The translations under genes were made by a program, and so were the position numbers. A stretch of 8,463 nt of DNA, taken from positions 1-8,463 of the forward strand of contig JAFGEH010000036.1 of NCBI GenBank assembly GCA_016931665.1. The letters are read 5' to 3'. The notes beneath the pieces were generated by a model. That model saw nothing but the letters and a program-made list of their open reading frames with translations. It did no database searches and was not told the origin of the DNA. This stretch comes from Candidatus Cloacimonadota bacterium. GTDB taxonomy: Bacteria > Cloacimonadota > Cloacimonadia > Cloacimonadales > TCS61. The first letter of the stretch is position 1; each line of letters begins with the position of its first letter. Shown piece by piece: positions 1 to 5,877 of this stretch.

Positions 1-602
1 CAGAAGCCTTTCTTTTTAGCCATTAAGGCAATAGTATCAGTCAACCGGTGCATATGCAGAGCTGTCCAGCGTGCTACAAAGGACGCTCCCGCTGCCGCCG
101 CTAGTCCGACCAGATTAAAAGGTTGTTCATAATTGCCATAAGGAGCAGTAGAGCTATATGCTCCCAGAGGGGTAGTAGGGGCATTCTGACCACCGGTCAT
201 ACCATAGATGAAATTATTCACACAGATCACATTAATATCCACATTCCTACGGGCAGCATGGATCAGGTGGTTGCCTCCGATGGCAAACAAGTCTCCGTCA
301 CCCGAAATAACGGCTACGGTCAGATCACGGTTGGCCAGTTTAAGACCGGTTGCGAAAGGCAAAGCCCTCCCGTGTGTTGTGTGATATGAATCCAGGCGAA
401 CATATCCAGCTGCCCGACCGGTACAGCCGATACCTGATACCAGGGCAACTTTATCGATGTCCAGTTCTGCCTGCTTTAAACCTTTCACGAAGGCGGTCAC
501 GATATTACCCAGACCACAGGAAGGACACCAGATATGGGGCATCCGGTCCATGCGCAGATATTCTTCCATAGGATGTATAATTTCGGGATTAACGTTTTGC
601 AT
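1..602 (-). CDS. korB: 2-oxoacid:ferredoxin oxidoreductase beta subunit (cluster 2), 3' end outside window
   Basis: This subunit binds thiamine diphosphate (TPP) and carries out the CoA-dependent oxidative decarboxylation of a 2-oxoacid in the cytoplasm. About 200 N-terminal codons are visible and the reading frame is still open at position 1. Visible motifs are CPSCG (residues 26-30) and SGIGC (56-60), which supply cluster-ligand Cys, then THGRA (76-80), the TPP-binding GDGD (101-104), GGNH (109-112) and NNFIYGMTGGQ (129-139). The ATG at 602 is preceded by GAGGTGG at good Shine-Dalgarno distance and overlaps the end of the upstream alpha gene by 14 bp, which suggests coupled translation. The protein is clearly paralogous to the beta subunit at 4231-3386 but differs around the third Cys (GCTGRAAGY against GCSSRMPVY). 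The family assignment is firm. The substrate (2-oxoglutarate, pyruvate or a branched 2-oxoacid) cannot be settled from sequence. Confidence 0.93.
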   Translation of the reverse strand, partial: MQNVNPEIIHPMEEYLRMDRMPHIWCPSCGLGNIVTAFVKGLKQAELDIDKVALVSGIGCTGRAAGYVRLDSYHTTHGRALPFATGLKLANRDLTVAVISGDGDLFAIGGNHLIHAARRNVDINVICVNNFIYGMTGGQNAPTTPLGAYSSTAPYGNYEQPFNLVGLAAAAGASFVARWTALHMHRLTDTIALMAKKKGF

Positions 603-1743
603 GTGCCACCTCTTCAATAGCTTTAAGGATATCTTCCGGTTTATGAATACCCCCGCCCGGATGGCCTACCAGCCTGGTGGGAACTGATTTTGCCACTCTT
701 TCCACTTCCAGGGCTATCTGGCCCAGGTTCATTTCCACAACAACAAACCCACTGACTTTCTCGGCCAGTTCCCTGATTCGTTTTTCCGGGAAAGGCCAGA
801 CGGTAATCAACCGCAGATATCCAACTTTGATGCCTTTTTTCTTAGCCAGATTGATACCGGGAATAACCGTTCGGGAAGTTATACCATAAGAGACAACAAT
901 TACATCGGCATTATCAATATCCTTCTCTTCAAGAAGGATTATTTTGTCGGCATTTAACTTAATTTTATCCACCAGACGGTTGACCAATTTAACATGACAT
1001 TCTTCCGTCATGTCAGGATATCCTCGTCTATCATGGGTCAATCCGGTGGTATGGTAACGGTATCCTTCTCCGGCTTTGGCAAAATCCGGAACCAGATCAG
1101 ACTGGCATTCATAGGGAAAATACTCCTGTGGTGGTTTGCTGGTATAACGTCTTTCAATAACATGGATTTTATCATAAGGAGGTATTATAACTTTTTCCGT
1201 CATATGCCCGACAATGGCATCTGACATCACGAAAACCGGTAACCGGTACTGTTCAGAATAGTTAAAGGCGGTGATAGTGAGGTCGAAAAATTCCTGAGGG
1301 GATTTTGGTGCCAGAGCAATAACCGCATAATCGCCGTGAGAGCCCCATCTGGCCTGCATCATGTCGGATTGACCCCAGGAAGTTGGAAGCCCGGTTGATG
1401 GTGAACCGCGCTGAACGTTGATGATTACACAGGGCGCTTCCATCATCAATCCCAGGCCGATATTTTCCAGCATCAGGGAAATCCCGGGTCCGGAAGTAGC
1501 CGTCATGGATTTGGCGCCAGCCCAGGAAGCACCAAGAATGGCGGCCATGGAAGCTATTTCGTCCTCGAACTGCACAAAAACCCCGTCCAGTTGTGGTAAA
1601 CGATAGGCCATTCTTTCTGCAATTTCAGAAGCCGGTGTAATAGGATATCCTCCGAAAAAACGGCAGCCGGCCGCGATAGCGCCCTCTGCACAGGCAATAT
1701 CACCCTGCAGGAAGAATTCACCCTGGAGATCACTTCTTATCAA
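589..1743 (-). CDS. korA: 2-oxoacid:ferredoxin oxidoreductase alpha subunit (cluster 2)
   Basis: This 384-residue protein is the alpha subunit that pairs with the TPP-binding beta subunit and carries the pyrimidine-binding half of the active site. Motifs in order are GYPITPASEI (32-41), EDEIAS (60-65), TSGPGISLM (83-91), PSTGLPT (115-121) and GSHGD (134-138). The C-terminal transketolase-like domain shows RLITVWPFP (311-319) and EMNLGQIALEV (337-347), and near the end HPGGGIHKPEDI (361-372). The start is TTG at 1743, supported by AAGGAGGTG about 4-5 bases upstream; the next in-frame Met (residue 46) would cut into the conserved N-terminus. It overlaps the preceding ferredoxin gene by 14 bp and the following beta gene by 14 bp. 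It aligns along its whole length with the alpha subunit at 5432-4224, at roughly half identity by eye. The KorA family is certain; substrate choice is inference. Confidence 0.95.
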   Translation of the reverse strand: MIRSDLQGEFFLQGDIACAEGAIAAGCRFFGGYPITPASEIAERMAYRLPQLDGVFVQFEDEIASMAAILGASWAGAKSMTATSGPGISLMLENIGLGLMMEAPCVIINVQRGSPSTGLPTSWGQSDMMQARWGSHGDYAVIALAPKSPQEFFDLTITAFNYSEQYRLPVFVMSDAIVGHMTEKVIIPPYDKIHVIERRYTSKPPQEYFPYECQSDLVPDFAKAGEGYRYHTTGLTHDRRGYPDMTEECHVKLVNRLVDKIKLNADKIILLEEKDIDNADVIVVSYGITSRTVIPGINLAKKKGIKVGYLRLITVWPFPEKRIRELAEKVSGFVVVEMNLGQIALEVERVAKSVPTRLVGHPGGGIHKPEDILKAIEEVAHAKR

Positions 1744-2005
1744 TTTTCACCTCCTTGCGTACTACCACTATGGCACAATCGGGGCAGATAGACTCGCAGA
1801 GTCCGTCAAAAGTGCATTTATTCAGATCAGTTACCATGGGGGGATGAAAACCTTTGCTGTTGAATTCATCGGAGATAACCAGAACACCGTTGGGGCAGAA
1901 CTCCACACAAAAGGAACAGCCCTTGCAGCGATCACTGATGATGAATATTTCACCTTGAACAACCTTGGGTTTCTCTTGGCCAAAAGGTCTTTCCCAATAT
2001 TTCAT
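1730..2005 (-). CDS. Ferredoxin-type (delta) subunit of the cluster 2 oxidoreductase, with an Asp at one cluster ligand position
   Basis: This small 91-residue iron-sulfur protein should carry electrons from the TPP-containing core to free ferredoxin. The first motif is canonical: Cys27, Cys30, Cys33 and Cys37 in CxxCxxCxxxCP spacing. The second reads Cys64, Asp67, Cys70, Cys74-Pro, so Asp stands where the second Cys is expected. An extra Cys77 lies just after the CP. In known ferredoxins (Pyrococcus furiosus Fd, Desulfovibrio africanus FdIII), Asp at this place permits a [3Fe-4S] or Asp-ligated [4Fe-4S] cluster; that the same holds here is inference. The ATG at 2005 has AGGAGA 6 bases upstream. 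This is the first visible gene of cluster 2, and its 3' end overlaps the alpha gene by 14 bp. It is related to the ferredoxin subunit at 5742-5443, which has all eight Cys. Confidence 0.9.
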   Translation of the reverse strand: MKYWERPFGQEKPKVVQGEIFIISDRCKGCSFCVEFCPNGVLVISDEFNSKGFHPPMVTDLNKCTFDGLCESICPDCAIVVVRKEVKIDKK

Positions 2006-2053
2006 AGATTCTCCTGTATTTAGCTGACAGAATTTTACCCGCCATTAAATAGA

Positions 2054-2088
2054 AAGCTGCAGTTTACTTTCCAGTGAAACTGCAGCTT
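2054..2088 (-). terminator. Strong hairpin, candidate intrinsic terminator or attenuator before cluster 2
   Basis: Arms at 2054-2065 and 2077-2088 are perfect 12 bp complements (AAGCTGCAGTTT and AAACTGCAGCTT) around an 11-base loop. In the minus direction the stem is followed by TCTATTTAA, a moderately T-rich tail; in the plus direction the tail is poorer. It lies 48 bp before the ferredoxin start at 2005, in the same direction as both clusters. It may end transcription arriving from cluster 1, or act as an attenuator if the cluster 2 promoter lies further upstream. The hairpin is seen directly; its role is inferred. Confidence 0.55.
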
Positions 2089-2142
2089 ATTATCTCTTCC
2101 AGATCTTCTGCCGGAGGGAGCTGAATCCAGGTAACTCAGATG

Positions 2143-2168
2143 ATTGTATAAAAATGGTCCTATACAAT
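2143..2168. repeat. 8 bp perfect inverted repeat in the cluster 2 upstream region
   Basis: ATTGTATA (2143-2150) and TATACAAT (2161-2168) are exact reverse complements separated by 10 bases. The repeat lies about 140-160 bp upstream of the cluster 2 ferredoxin start. The arms are AT-rich with no T-tail, so it looks more like a protein-binding site or a leader RNA hairpin than a terminator. Function is unknown. Confidence 0.4.
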
Positions 2169-2426
2169 ATTCTCTGGAGCGAACCCGGTTGAGTCCTTCT
2201 CTCGATTTTCAAGCAAACCCCTTCAGCCGGATATCCCGATTATTTTTTCTGAATCCGATTCCAATTCTGATGCTTAACGAACCGAATTCCAGACTGCCAA
2301 TTTGGGTTATGAAAATTTGGGCAAGCGTTTGTTTGTCAACGATTTAATTATTTATTTAATTTGTCGCTGTGAAATATTAAATCAGAAAAATAAGTTAAGA
2401 TTTTTTTTAATAAAAAAATAGATGAA

Positions 2427-2828
2427 TCAGCCCTTATCCTGGCATAGCTCCAGGAGTACTCCATTGGTGGATTTGGGATGCAGGAAAGCTATTTTAGTCT
2501 GATGTGCTCCCTTTCGCGGTTTACTGTCGATGAGAGTGATTCCCTGGGTCTCAGCAGATTGCAGGTCGGATTCAAGGTCGTCAGTATTCAGGGCAATATG
2601 GTGAATCCCTTCTCCTTTCTTTTCAATGAATTTAGCGATAGTACTGTCTTCCATGGTGGCTTCCAGTAATTCGATCCTTACATCTCCCACCGGAATGAAG
2701 GCAACCCGCACATTCTGTGATTCTACAATTTCAGTACCTTCCACTTCCAGACCCAGTTTCCTATACATCTCAATAGCAGAATTCAGGTCTTTGACGGCAA
2801 TACCGATATGACTGATTTTTCTGATCAT
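2427..2828 (-). CDS. mce: Methylmalonyl-CoA epimerase (VOC superfamily)
   Basis: The 133-residue protein has the length and double beta-alpha-beta-beta-beta layout of methylmalonyl-CoA epimerase, which interconverts the (R) and (S) forms of methylmalonyl-CoA in the cytoplasm. Metal-ligand positions known in the family are visible: His7 in SHIGIAV, Glu53 in RIELLEA, His77 in GIHHIAL and Glu127 in LLELCQ. The segment GAHQTKIAFLHPKSTNGVLL (107-126) matches the family's C-terminal signature closely. The ATG at 2828 begins 3 bp after the stop of the gamma gene, with a modest AAGG ribosome site, so it is the last gene of cluster 1. The position links the oxidoreductase product (probably succinyl-CoA) to methylmalonyl-CoA and propionyl-CoA. 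No mutase or carboxylase/decarboxylase gene is in the window. Another VOC enzyme such as a lactoylglutathione lyase relative is much less likely. Confidence 0.92.
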   Translation of the reverse strand: MIRKISHIGIAVKDLNSAIEMYRKLGLEVEGTEIVESQNVRVAFIPVGDVRIELLEATMEDSTIAKFIEKKGEGIHHIALNTDDLESDLQSAETQGITLIDSKPRKGAHQTKIAFLHPKSTNGVLLELCQDKG

Positions 2829-2831
2829 AAT

Positions 2832-3389
2832 TTAAACCTTCAGATATTCATCAGCCAATTTGAACCCGATCCGCATTGCTTTGTTATTCAGATCCAGATA
2901 GGCTGATTTGATGGAGTTTTTCAAGGCCTCTTTGAGTGATGTTTCACTTACAACCTGAGTTTTCCTCACCAGAAACGAGAGTGCGGCAATATTGGCGGGC
3001 AGTGGGGTTCCCAGTTTTTCGGAAATGATATTGGTAAAAGGTATTTCGTAAATCGTCGAATCCAGCAATGTAATATTGTTGATAAAACTGCTGTCGGCTA
3101 TCAGGATGCCGGTATCTTTGAGATTCTCGGAATACTTATCACAGGCTTCCTGGGTCAGACAGAGCAGGATATCGAACCGGGTAGCTTCAGGGAAGTAGAA
3201 ATCTCCATTACTGATGATAACATCCGCCCGGGAAGCTCCTCCTCTTGATTCAGGACCATAGCTCTGGGTCTGGGTAACCCGATATTTGTCCCGTACGGCT
3301 GCCCGAGCCAGAATAATACCGGCTGTTATCAATCCCTGGCCTCCGCTGCCGCTGAGCCTGATCTCCTTTTTAAACTCATTGCTTGTCAT
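2832..3389 (-). CDS. korC: 2-oxoacid:ferredoxin oxidoreductase gamma subunit (cluster 1)
   Basis: The 185-residue protein is the gamma subunit or domain of the 2-oxoacid oxidoreductase family, which helps form the CoA-binding part of the complex. The signatures are GSGGQG (14-19), followed by TQSYGPESRGGASRADV (41-57), where the YGPESRGG stretch is typical of gamma subunits. Length agrees with stand-alone KorC proteins. Its ATG at 3389 overlaps the stop of the beta gene by 4 bp (ATGA), and AAGGAG lies just upstream inside the beta gene, so the two are translationally coupled. The epimerase gene follows after 3 bp. No gamma gene is visible for cluster 2, whose 3' end lies outside the window. 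The assignment is firm. Confidence 0.95.
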   Translation of the reverse strand: MTSNEFKKEIRLSGSGGQGLITAGIILARAAVRDKYRVTQTQSYGPESRGGASRADVIISNGDFYFPEATRFDILLCLTQEACDKYSENLKDTGILIADSSFINNITLLDSTIYEIPFTNIISEKLGTPLPANIAALSFLVRKTQVVSETSLKEALKNSIKSAYLDLNNKAMRIGFKLADEYLKV

Positions 3390-4231
3390 TCCTGAACTCC
3401 TTGTTTTTCCTGCAGTGAATAAATCAAGTTCTGATACTGTTCCGTATATTCGGGAGATTCAATCTGGCGAAAAATACCCCGCCGGTATTTATTTTTTTTC
3501 TCTTCTTCTATAAGTTTTTCATAGGCAGCAATAGGAACTGCATTCTCCTTCATCTGCTTCATCATCTCCACTGCATCCCCTTTATGGTTAAGACGGCCAT
3601 AGATAACCGGGCAGGCGCTCATAATCTCGACTAGAGAAAAACCCTTATGTTCAAGAGCTCTTTTAATAAAAGCCTGAGCTTCCAGAGCATGATAAGCAGT
3701 GGTTCTGGCAACAAAAGTTGCCCCGGATCCCATGGCCAGTTCGCAGATATCAAAAACCGGATCAATATTGCCGTAAGGCGTGGTTGTGGAACGGTCACCA
3801 AGAGCGGTGGTGGGAGAATACTGGCCTCCAGTCATACCATAGATGTTATTATTGATAAGGATAACTGTCAGATCGATATTTCTGCGGGCAGCGTGTATAA
3901 AATGGTTACCACCGATAGCAGTAGCATCACCATCACCTGTAACCACAATAACCTTCATTTCCGGTTTGTAGAATTTAATACCGGTGGCATAGGCAATAGC
4001 TCTGCCATGAAGTGTATGCAGAGTGTTAAAATCTACATAAACAGGCATCCGGCTGGAACAACCGATACCCGAGACCATGGCTATATTATCCTTGTCGTAT
4101 TTCAACTCGGCAATTGCTCTGATAACAGCTCCCAGTACAATACCATTACTGCAGCCTGGACACCAGACATGGGGAAATTTTTTCTTGTGCCGCAGATAAT
4201 GATGAATGGTTTTTTGAGATATACTACTCAT
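3386..4231 (-). CDS. korB: 2-oxoacid:ferredoxin oxidoreductase beta subunit (cluster 1)
   Basis: This 281-residue TPP-binding subunit carries out oxidative decarboxylation of a 2-oxoacid with CoA and passes electrons to iron-sulfur clusters. Visible motifs are CPGCSNG (24-30), SGIGCSSR (54-61), LHGRA (74-78), the TPP/Mg motif GDGD (99-102) with GGNH (107-110), and NNNIYGMTGGQ (127-137). Cys24, Cys27, Cys58 and Cys207 (in MSACPVIYGR) are the likely ligands of one [4Fe-4S] cluster, as in the pyruvate oxidoreductase family. The ATG at 4231 overlaps the alpha stop by 8 bp and has AAGGAGG 9 bases upstream. The C-terminal 50 residues are charged and helical in character. Overall features fit the 2-oxoglutarate (KorB) branch best. 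Pyruvate or branched-chain 2-oxoacids cannot be excluded by sequence alone. Confidence 0.96.
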   Translation of the reverse strand: MSSISQKTIHHYLRHKKKFPHVWCPGCSNGIVLGAVIRAIAELKYDKDNIAMVSGIGCSSRMPVYVDFNTLHTLHGRAIAYATGIKFYKPEMKVIVVTGDGDATAIGGNHFIHAARRNIDLTVILINNNIYGMTGGQYSPTTALGDRSTTTPYGNIDPVFDICELAMGSGATFVARTTAYHALEAQAFIKRALEHKGFSLVEIMSACPVIYGRLNHKGDAVEMMKQMKENAVPIAAYEKLIEEEKKNKYRRGIFRQIESPEYTEQYQNLIYSLQEKQGVQE

Positions 4232-5432
4232 CTTTCTTTACCTCCTTCACAGCACTGATGATCTCTCCAGGAGTAATCAATTCCCCGTTGCATTTGCGGA
4301 TTTCAATAATTTTCCGGGTTTTGAGGCTGGCATAATTCCAGACGCTTCCCATTACCCGTTTGATCTCCAGTGAAAGCTGGCCCTGATTCATCTCGGGCAC
4401 AATAATTGTTTTCTTGTTGATCAGATGCTGGCGAATGGCATCATCCGGGAAGGGCCAGATCGTAAGCGGCCGCAATAAGCCAACTCTCTTTCCAGACCTG
4501 CGCAGCTGCCTGACGGCCGATTTAGCTGCCCGGGCTGTGATTCCGGCAGCAAAGATAGCAGTAGTAGCGTCTTCCATCATAAAACTTTCTATTTGTACCA
4601 GATCATTAATGTGGTGCCTGACCTTATTGCGCAGGCGGTTCATCATCACGCTTACTTCATCCGGCCGGCTGGTGGGAAATCCATAAGGATCGTGAGCCAA
4701 TCCAGTTACATGAAAACGATAACCTTCACCGTAACTGGCCAGAGGTGAGCGATATTTAGGATTGTTTTCATAGTGCCGGTACCATTCAGGAGGGACATTA
4801 GGTTTAATTCGACTGATCATTTTAACTTCTTTAATGTCTGGCAGAGTAACAGCTTCCCGCATGTGAGCCAGCACCTCATCAGAGAGCAAGACCACACAGG
4901 TTCTGTATTTTTCCGCCAGGTTAAAGGCTCTGATGGTCAATTCATAACTTTCGAGCACTGAGTCTGGATAAAGCACAATAGCCGGGGCATCCCCATGACT
5001 TCCCCATCGCGACTGCATAAGATCTCCCTGGGAGGGACTGGTGGGCAGACCGGTGCTTGGTCCTCCCCGCATCACATTGACCACCACGCAGGGAGTTTCG
5101 ATCATTTTGGCATAGCCTATTCCTTCCATCATCAGAGAAAATCCGGGACCACTGGTGGCAGTCATAGCCTTAGCTCCGGTAAGAGAAGCGCCGACAATGG
5201 CTGCTATGCTGGCTATTTCATCTTCCATCTGAATGAACTTTCCGCCCCTTCTGGGTAATTGATGGGCAAGGATCTCGGCTATTTCTGTGGAGGGTGTGAT
5301 CGGATATCCCGCAAAGAAATCCAGACCGGCATCCAGGGCTCCCCGGGCAATTGCTTCATTGCCCTGCATCAGAACCGGGACTATTTCATTTTTATTACTT
5401 TCTTTGGATTCAGAGCGCCTTACTTTCGGCAT
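4224..5432 (-). CDS. korA: 2-oxoacid:ferredoxin oxidoreductase alpha subunit (cluster 1)
   Basis: The 402-residue alpha subunit contains GYPITPSTEI (42-51), MEDEIAS (69-75), TSGPGFSLM (93-101), PSTGLPT (125-131) and GSHGD (144-148). The C-terminal domain shows RPLTIWPFP (321-329) and EMNQGQLSLEI (347-357). The first 18 or so residues are charged and lie ahead of the conserved core; the cluster 2 paralogue lacks most of this extension. ATG at 5432 is supported by GAGGAGG a few bases upstream, 10 bp after the stop of the ferredoxin gene, and the 3' end overlaps the beta gene by 8 bp. The order ferredoxin-alpha-beta-gamma with stand-alone subunits is that of 2-oxoglutarate-type enzymes rather than one-chain pyruvate:ferredoxin oxidoreductase. 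The likely reaction is 2-oxoglutarate + CoA + oxidised ferredoxin to succinyl-CoA + CO2 + reduced ferredoxin; the substrate is inferred. Confidence 0.96.
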   Translation of the reverse strand: MPKVRRSESKESNKNEIVPVLMQGNEAIARGALDAGLDFFAGYPITPSTEIAEILAHQLPRRGGKFIQMEDEIASIAAIVGASLTGAKAMTATSGPGFSLMMEGIGYAKMIETPCVVVNVMRGGPSTGLPTSPSQGDLMQSRWGSHGDAPAIVLYPDSVLESYELTIRAFNLAEKYRTCVVLLSDEVLAHMREAVTLPDIKEVKMISRIKPNVPPEWYRHYENNPKYRSPLASYGEGYRFHVTGLAHDPYGFPTSRPDEVSVMMNRLRNKVRHHINDLVQIESFMMEDATTAIFAAGITARAAKSAVRQLRRSGKRVGLLRPLTIWPFPDDAIRQHLINKKTIIVPEMNQGQLSLEIKRVMGSVWNYASLKTRKIIEIRKCNGELITPGEIISAVKEVKKDE

Positions 5433-5442
5433 TTTCCCTCCT

Positions 5443-5742
5443 CTATCTTTTTGCCCCGGTTATGGCAAAATTAGGACACAGCCGGTCACAGGTTTCGCAA
5501 TGTATACATTTTTCAGGATATTTTACATAGGGTGAACCATCAGGTTTTCTAGCCAATACGCCTGTGGGACAGAAGGCAACGCATATTCCGCAGTTTACAC
5601 ACCAGTCATAGTATATGTATACTGGAGTTTTCTTATAGTCTCCTTCCGTTTTGATCACCGAATCTTCGACCTGCATTTTGACCGAAGAATACTCGGATTT
5701 AATGATCGTTCCTTTTTTACTCTTCTCAACTTTACCAGTCAT
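5443..5742 (-). CDS. korD: 2[4Fe-4S] ferredoxin-type (delta) subunit of the cluster 1 oxidoreductase
   Basis: This 99-residue protein has two complete 4Fe-4S binding motifs in the C-terminal half: Cys48, 51, 54, 58 and Cys79, 82, 85, 89, each in CxxCxxCxxxCP spacing. It should relay electrons from the alpha/beta core to soluble ferredoxin. The first 47 residues are charged and not recognised as a separate domain. I chose the ATG at 5742 because AGGAG lies about 8 bases upstream. A longer frame from a TTG at 5778 would add 12 residues without a ribosome site and seems less likely. This is the first gene of cluster 1, 135 bp after the uvrB stop and 10 bp before the alpha gene. Unlike its counterpart at 2005-1730, no ligand Cys is missing. 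Confidence 0.92.
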   Translation of the reverse strand: MTGKVEKSKKGTIIKSEYSSVKMQVEDSVIKTEGDYKKTPVYIYYDWCVNCGICVAFCPTGVLARKPDGSPYVKYPEKCIHCETCDRLCPNFAITGAKR

Positions 5743-5794
5743 AATCAATCTCCTGATAGGCTGAAGCGCTAATAGCAATTCCCGATAATGGTTA

Positions 5795-5852
5795 AATTCA
5801 GCAAGCTCTGAATTATTTTATAACAGGTTAATTTTATATTCAATCTCTGAAT
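5795..5852. repeat. Two similar palindromes around the cluster 1 promoter candidate
   Basis: One palindrome, AATTCAG-N6-CTGAATT (5795-5814), has perfect 7 bp arms. The other, ATTCA-N5-TGAAT (5838-5852), has perfect 5 bp arms. Both share the right half CTCTGAAT. The first lies directly downstream of the candidate -10 box, over the expected transcription start; the second overlaps the candidate -35 box. This is the arrangement expected of a pair of operators. The 7 bp palindrome could instead be a weak AT-rich terminator hairpin after uvrB. The repeats are seen directly; the regulatory role is inference. Confidence 0.4.
5815..5843 (-). promoter_or_regulatory. Candidate sigma-70 type promoter for cluster 1
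   Basis: On the minus strand, TTGAAT (5843-5838) and TAAAAT (5820-5815) are separated by exactly 17 bp. They match the -35 and -10 consensus at 4 of 6 and 5 of 6 bases. The predicted start near 5808 would give a leader of about 65 bases before the ATG at 5742. It sits in the 135 bp gap after uvrB, where a separate promoter is expected. AT-rich surroundings make chance matches easy. Confidence 0.4.
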
Positions 5853-5877
5853 AAAATAACATTGTTTTACCGGGATC

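Larger units (their letters stand above)
2006..2426. other. 421 bp non-coding stretch between the two oxidoreductase clusters
   Basis: I see no convincing gene on either strand. Reading in the minus direction, it begins with an AT-only stretch just after the epimerase stop (T and A runs at 2401-2418) and then an AT-rich region. A TTGACA match on the minus strand (2339-2334) has no good -10 box at normal distance. Two direct copies of CCCAAATT lie near 2302-2324, and a perfect GAATC-c-GATTC palindrome at 2251-2261. After these come the inverted repeat at 2143-2168 and the hairpin at 2054-2088, listed separately. The stretch is long compared with the spacing inside the clusters, so it probably holds the end of cluster 1 transcription and the control region of cluster 2. 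I recognise no known riboswitch or T-box consensus. A 67-codon open frame on the plus strand (2144-2347) has no family resemblance and is probably chance. Confidence 0.6.

Noticed and set aside
2171..2190. GGTTCGCTCC on the minus strand, resembling a tRNA T-loop
   Set aside because: No acceptor stem, D-arm or anticodon arm can be assembled around it.
2334..2339. A perfect TTGACA -35 hexamer on the minus strand upstream of cluster 2
   Set aside because: At 16-18 bp spacing the -10 position offers at best 3 of 6 consensus bases, so I do not call a promoter.
2209..2346. A minus-strand open stretch of about 45 codons that could be a leader peptide or gene remnant
   Set aside because: It has no ATG, GTG or TTG start in frame and no ribosome site, and I recognise no similarity.
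2144..2347. A 67-codon open frame on the plus strand between the clusters
   Set aside because: It has no clear ribosome site or family resemblance, and it reads through the inverted repeats of the intergenic region.
2401..2419. A run of T and A just after the epimerase stop as a terminator
   Set aside because: The possible stem is only A:T pairs with a three-base loop and no GC core, so it is weak evidence of termination. The hairpin at 2054-2088 is a better candidate.
3647..4258. A 203-codon open frame on the plus strand opposite the cluster 1 beta gene
   Set aside because: It is antisense to an intact beta subunit gene; its translation mirrors conserved beta codons and has no domain of its own.
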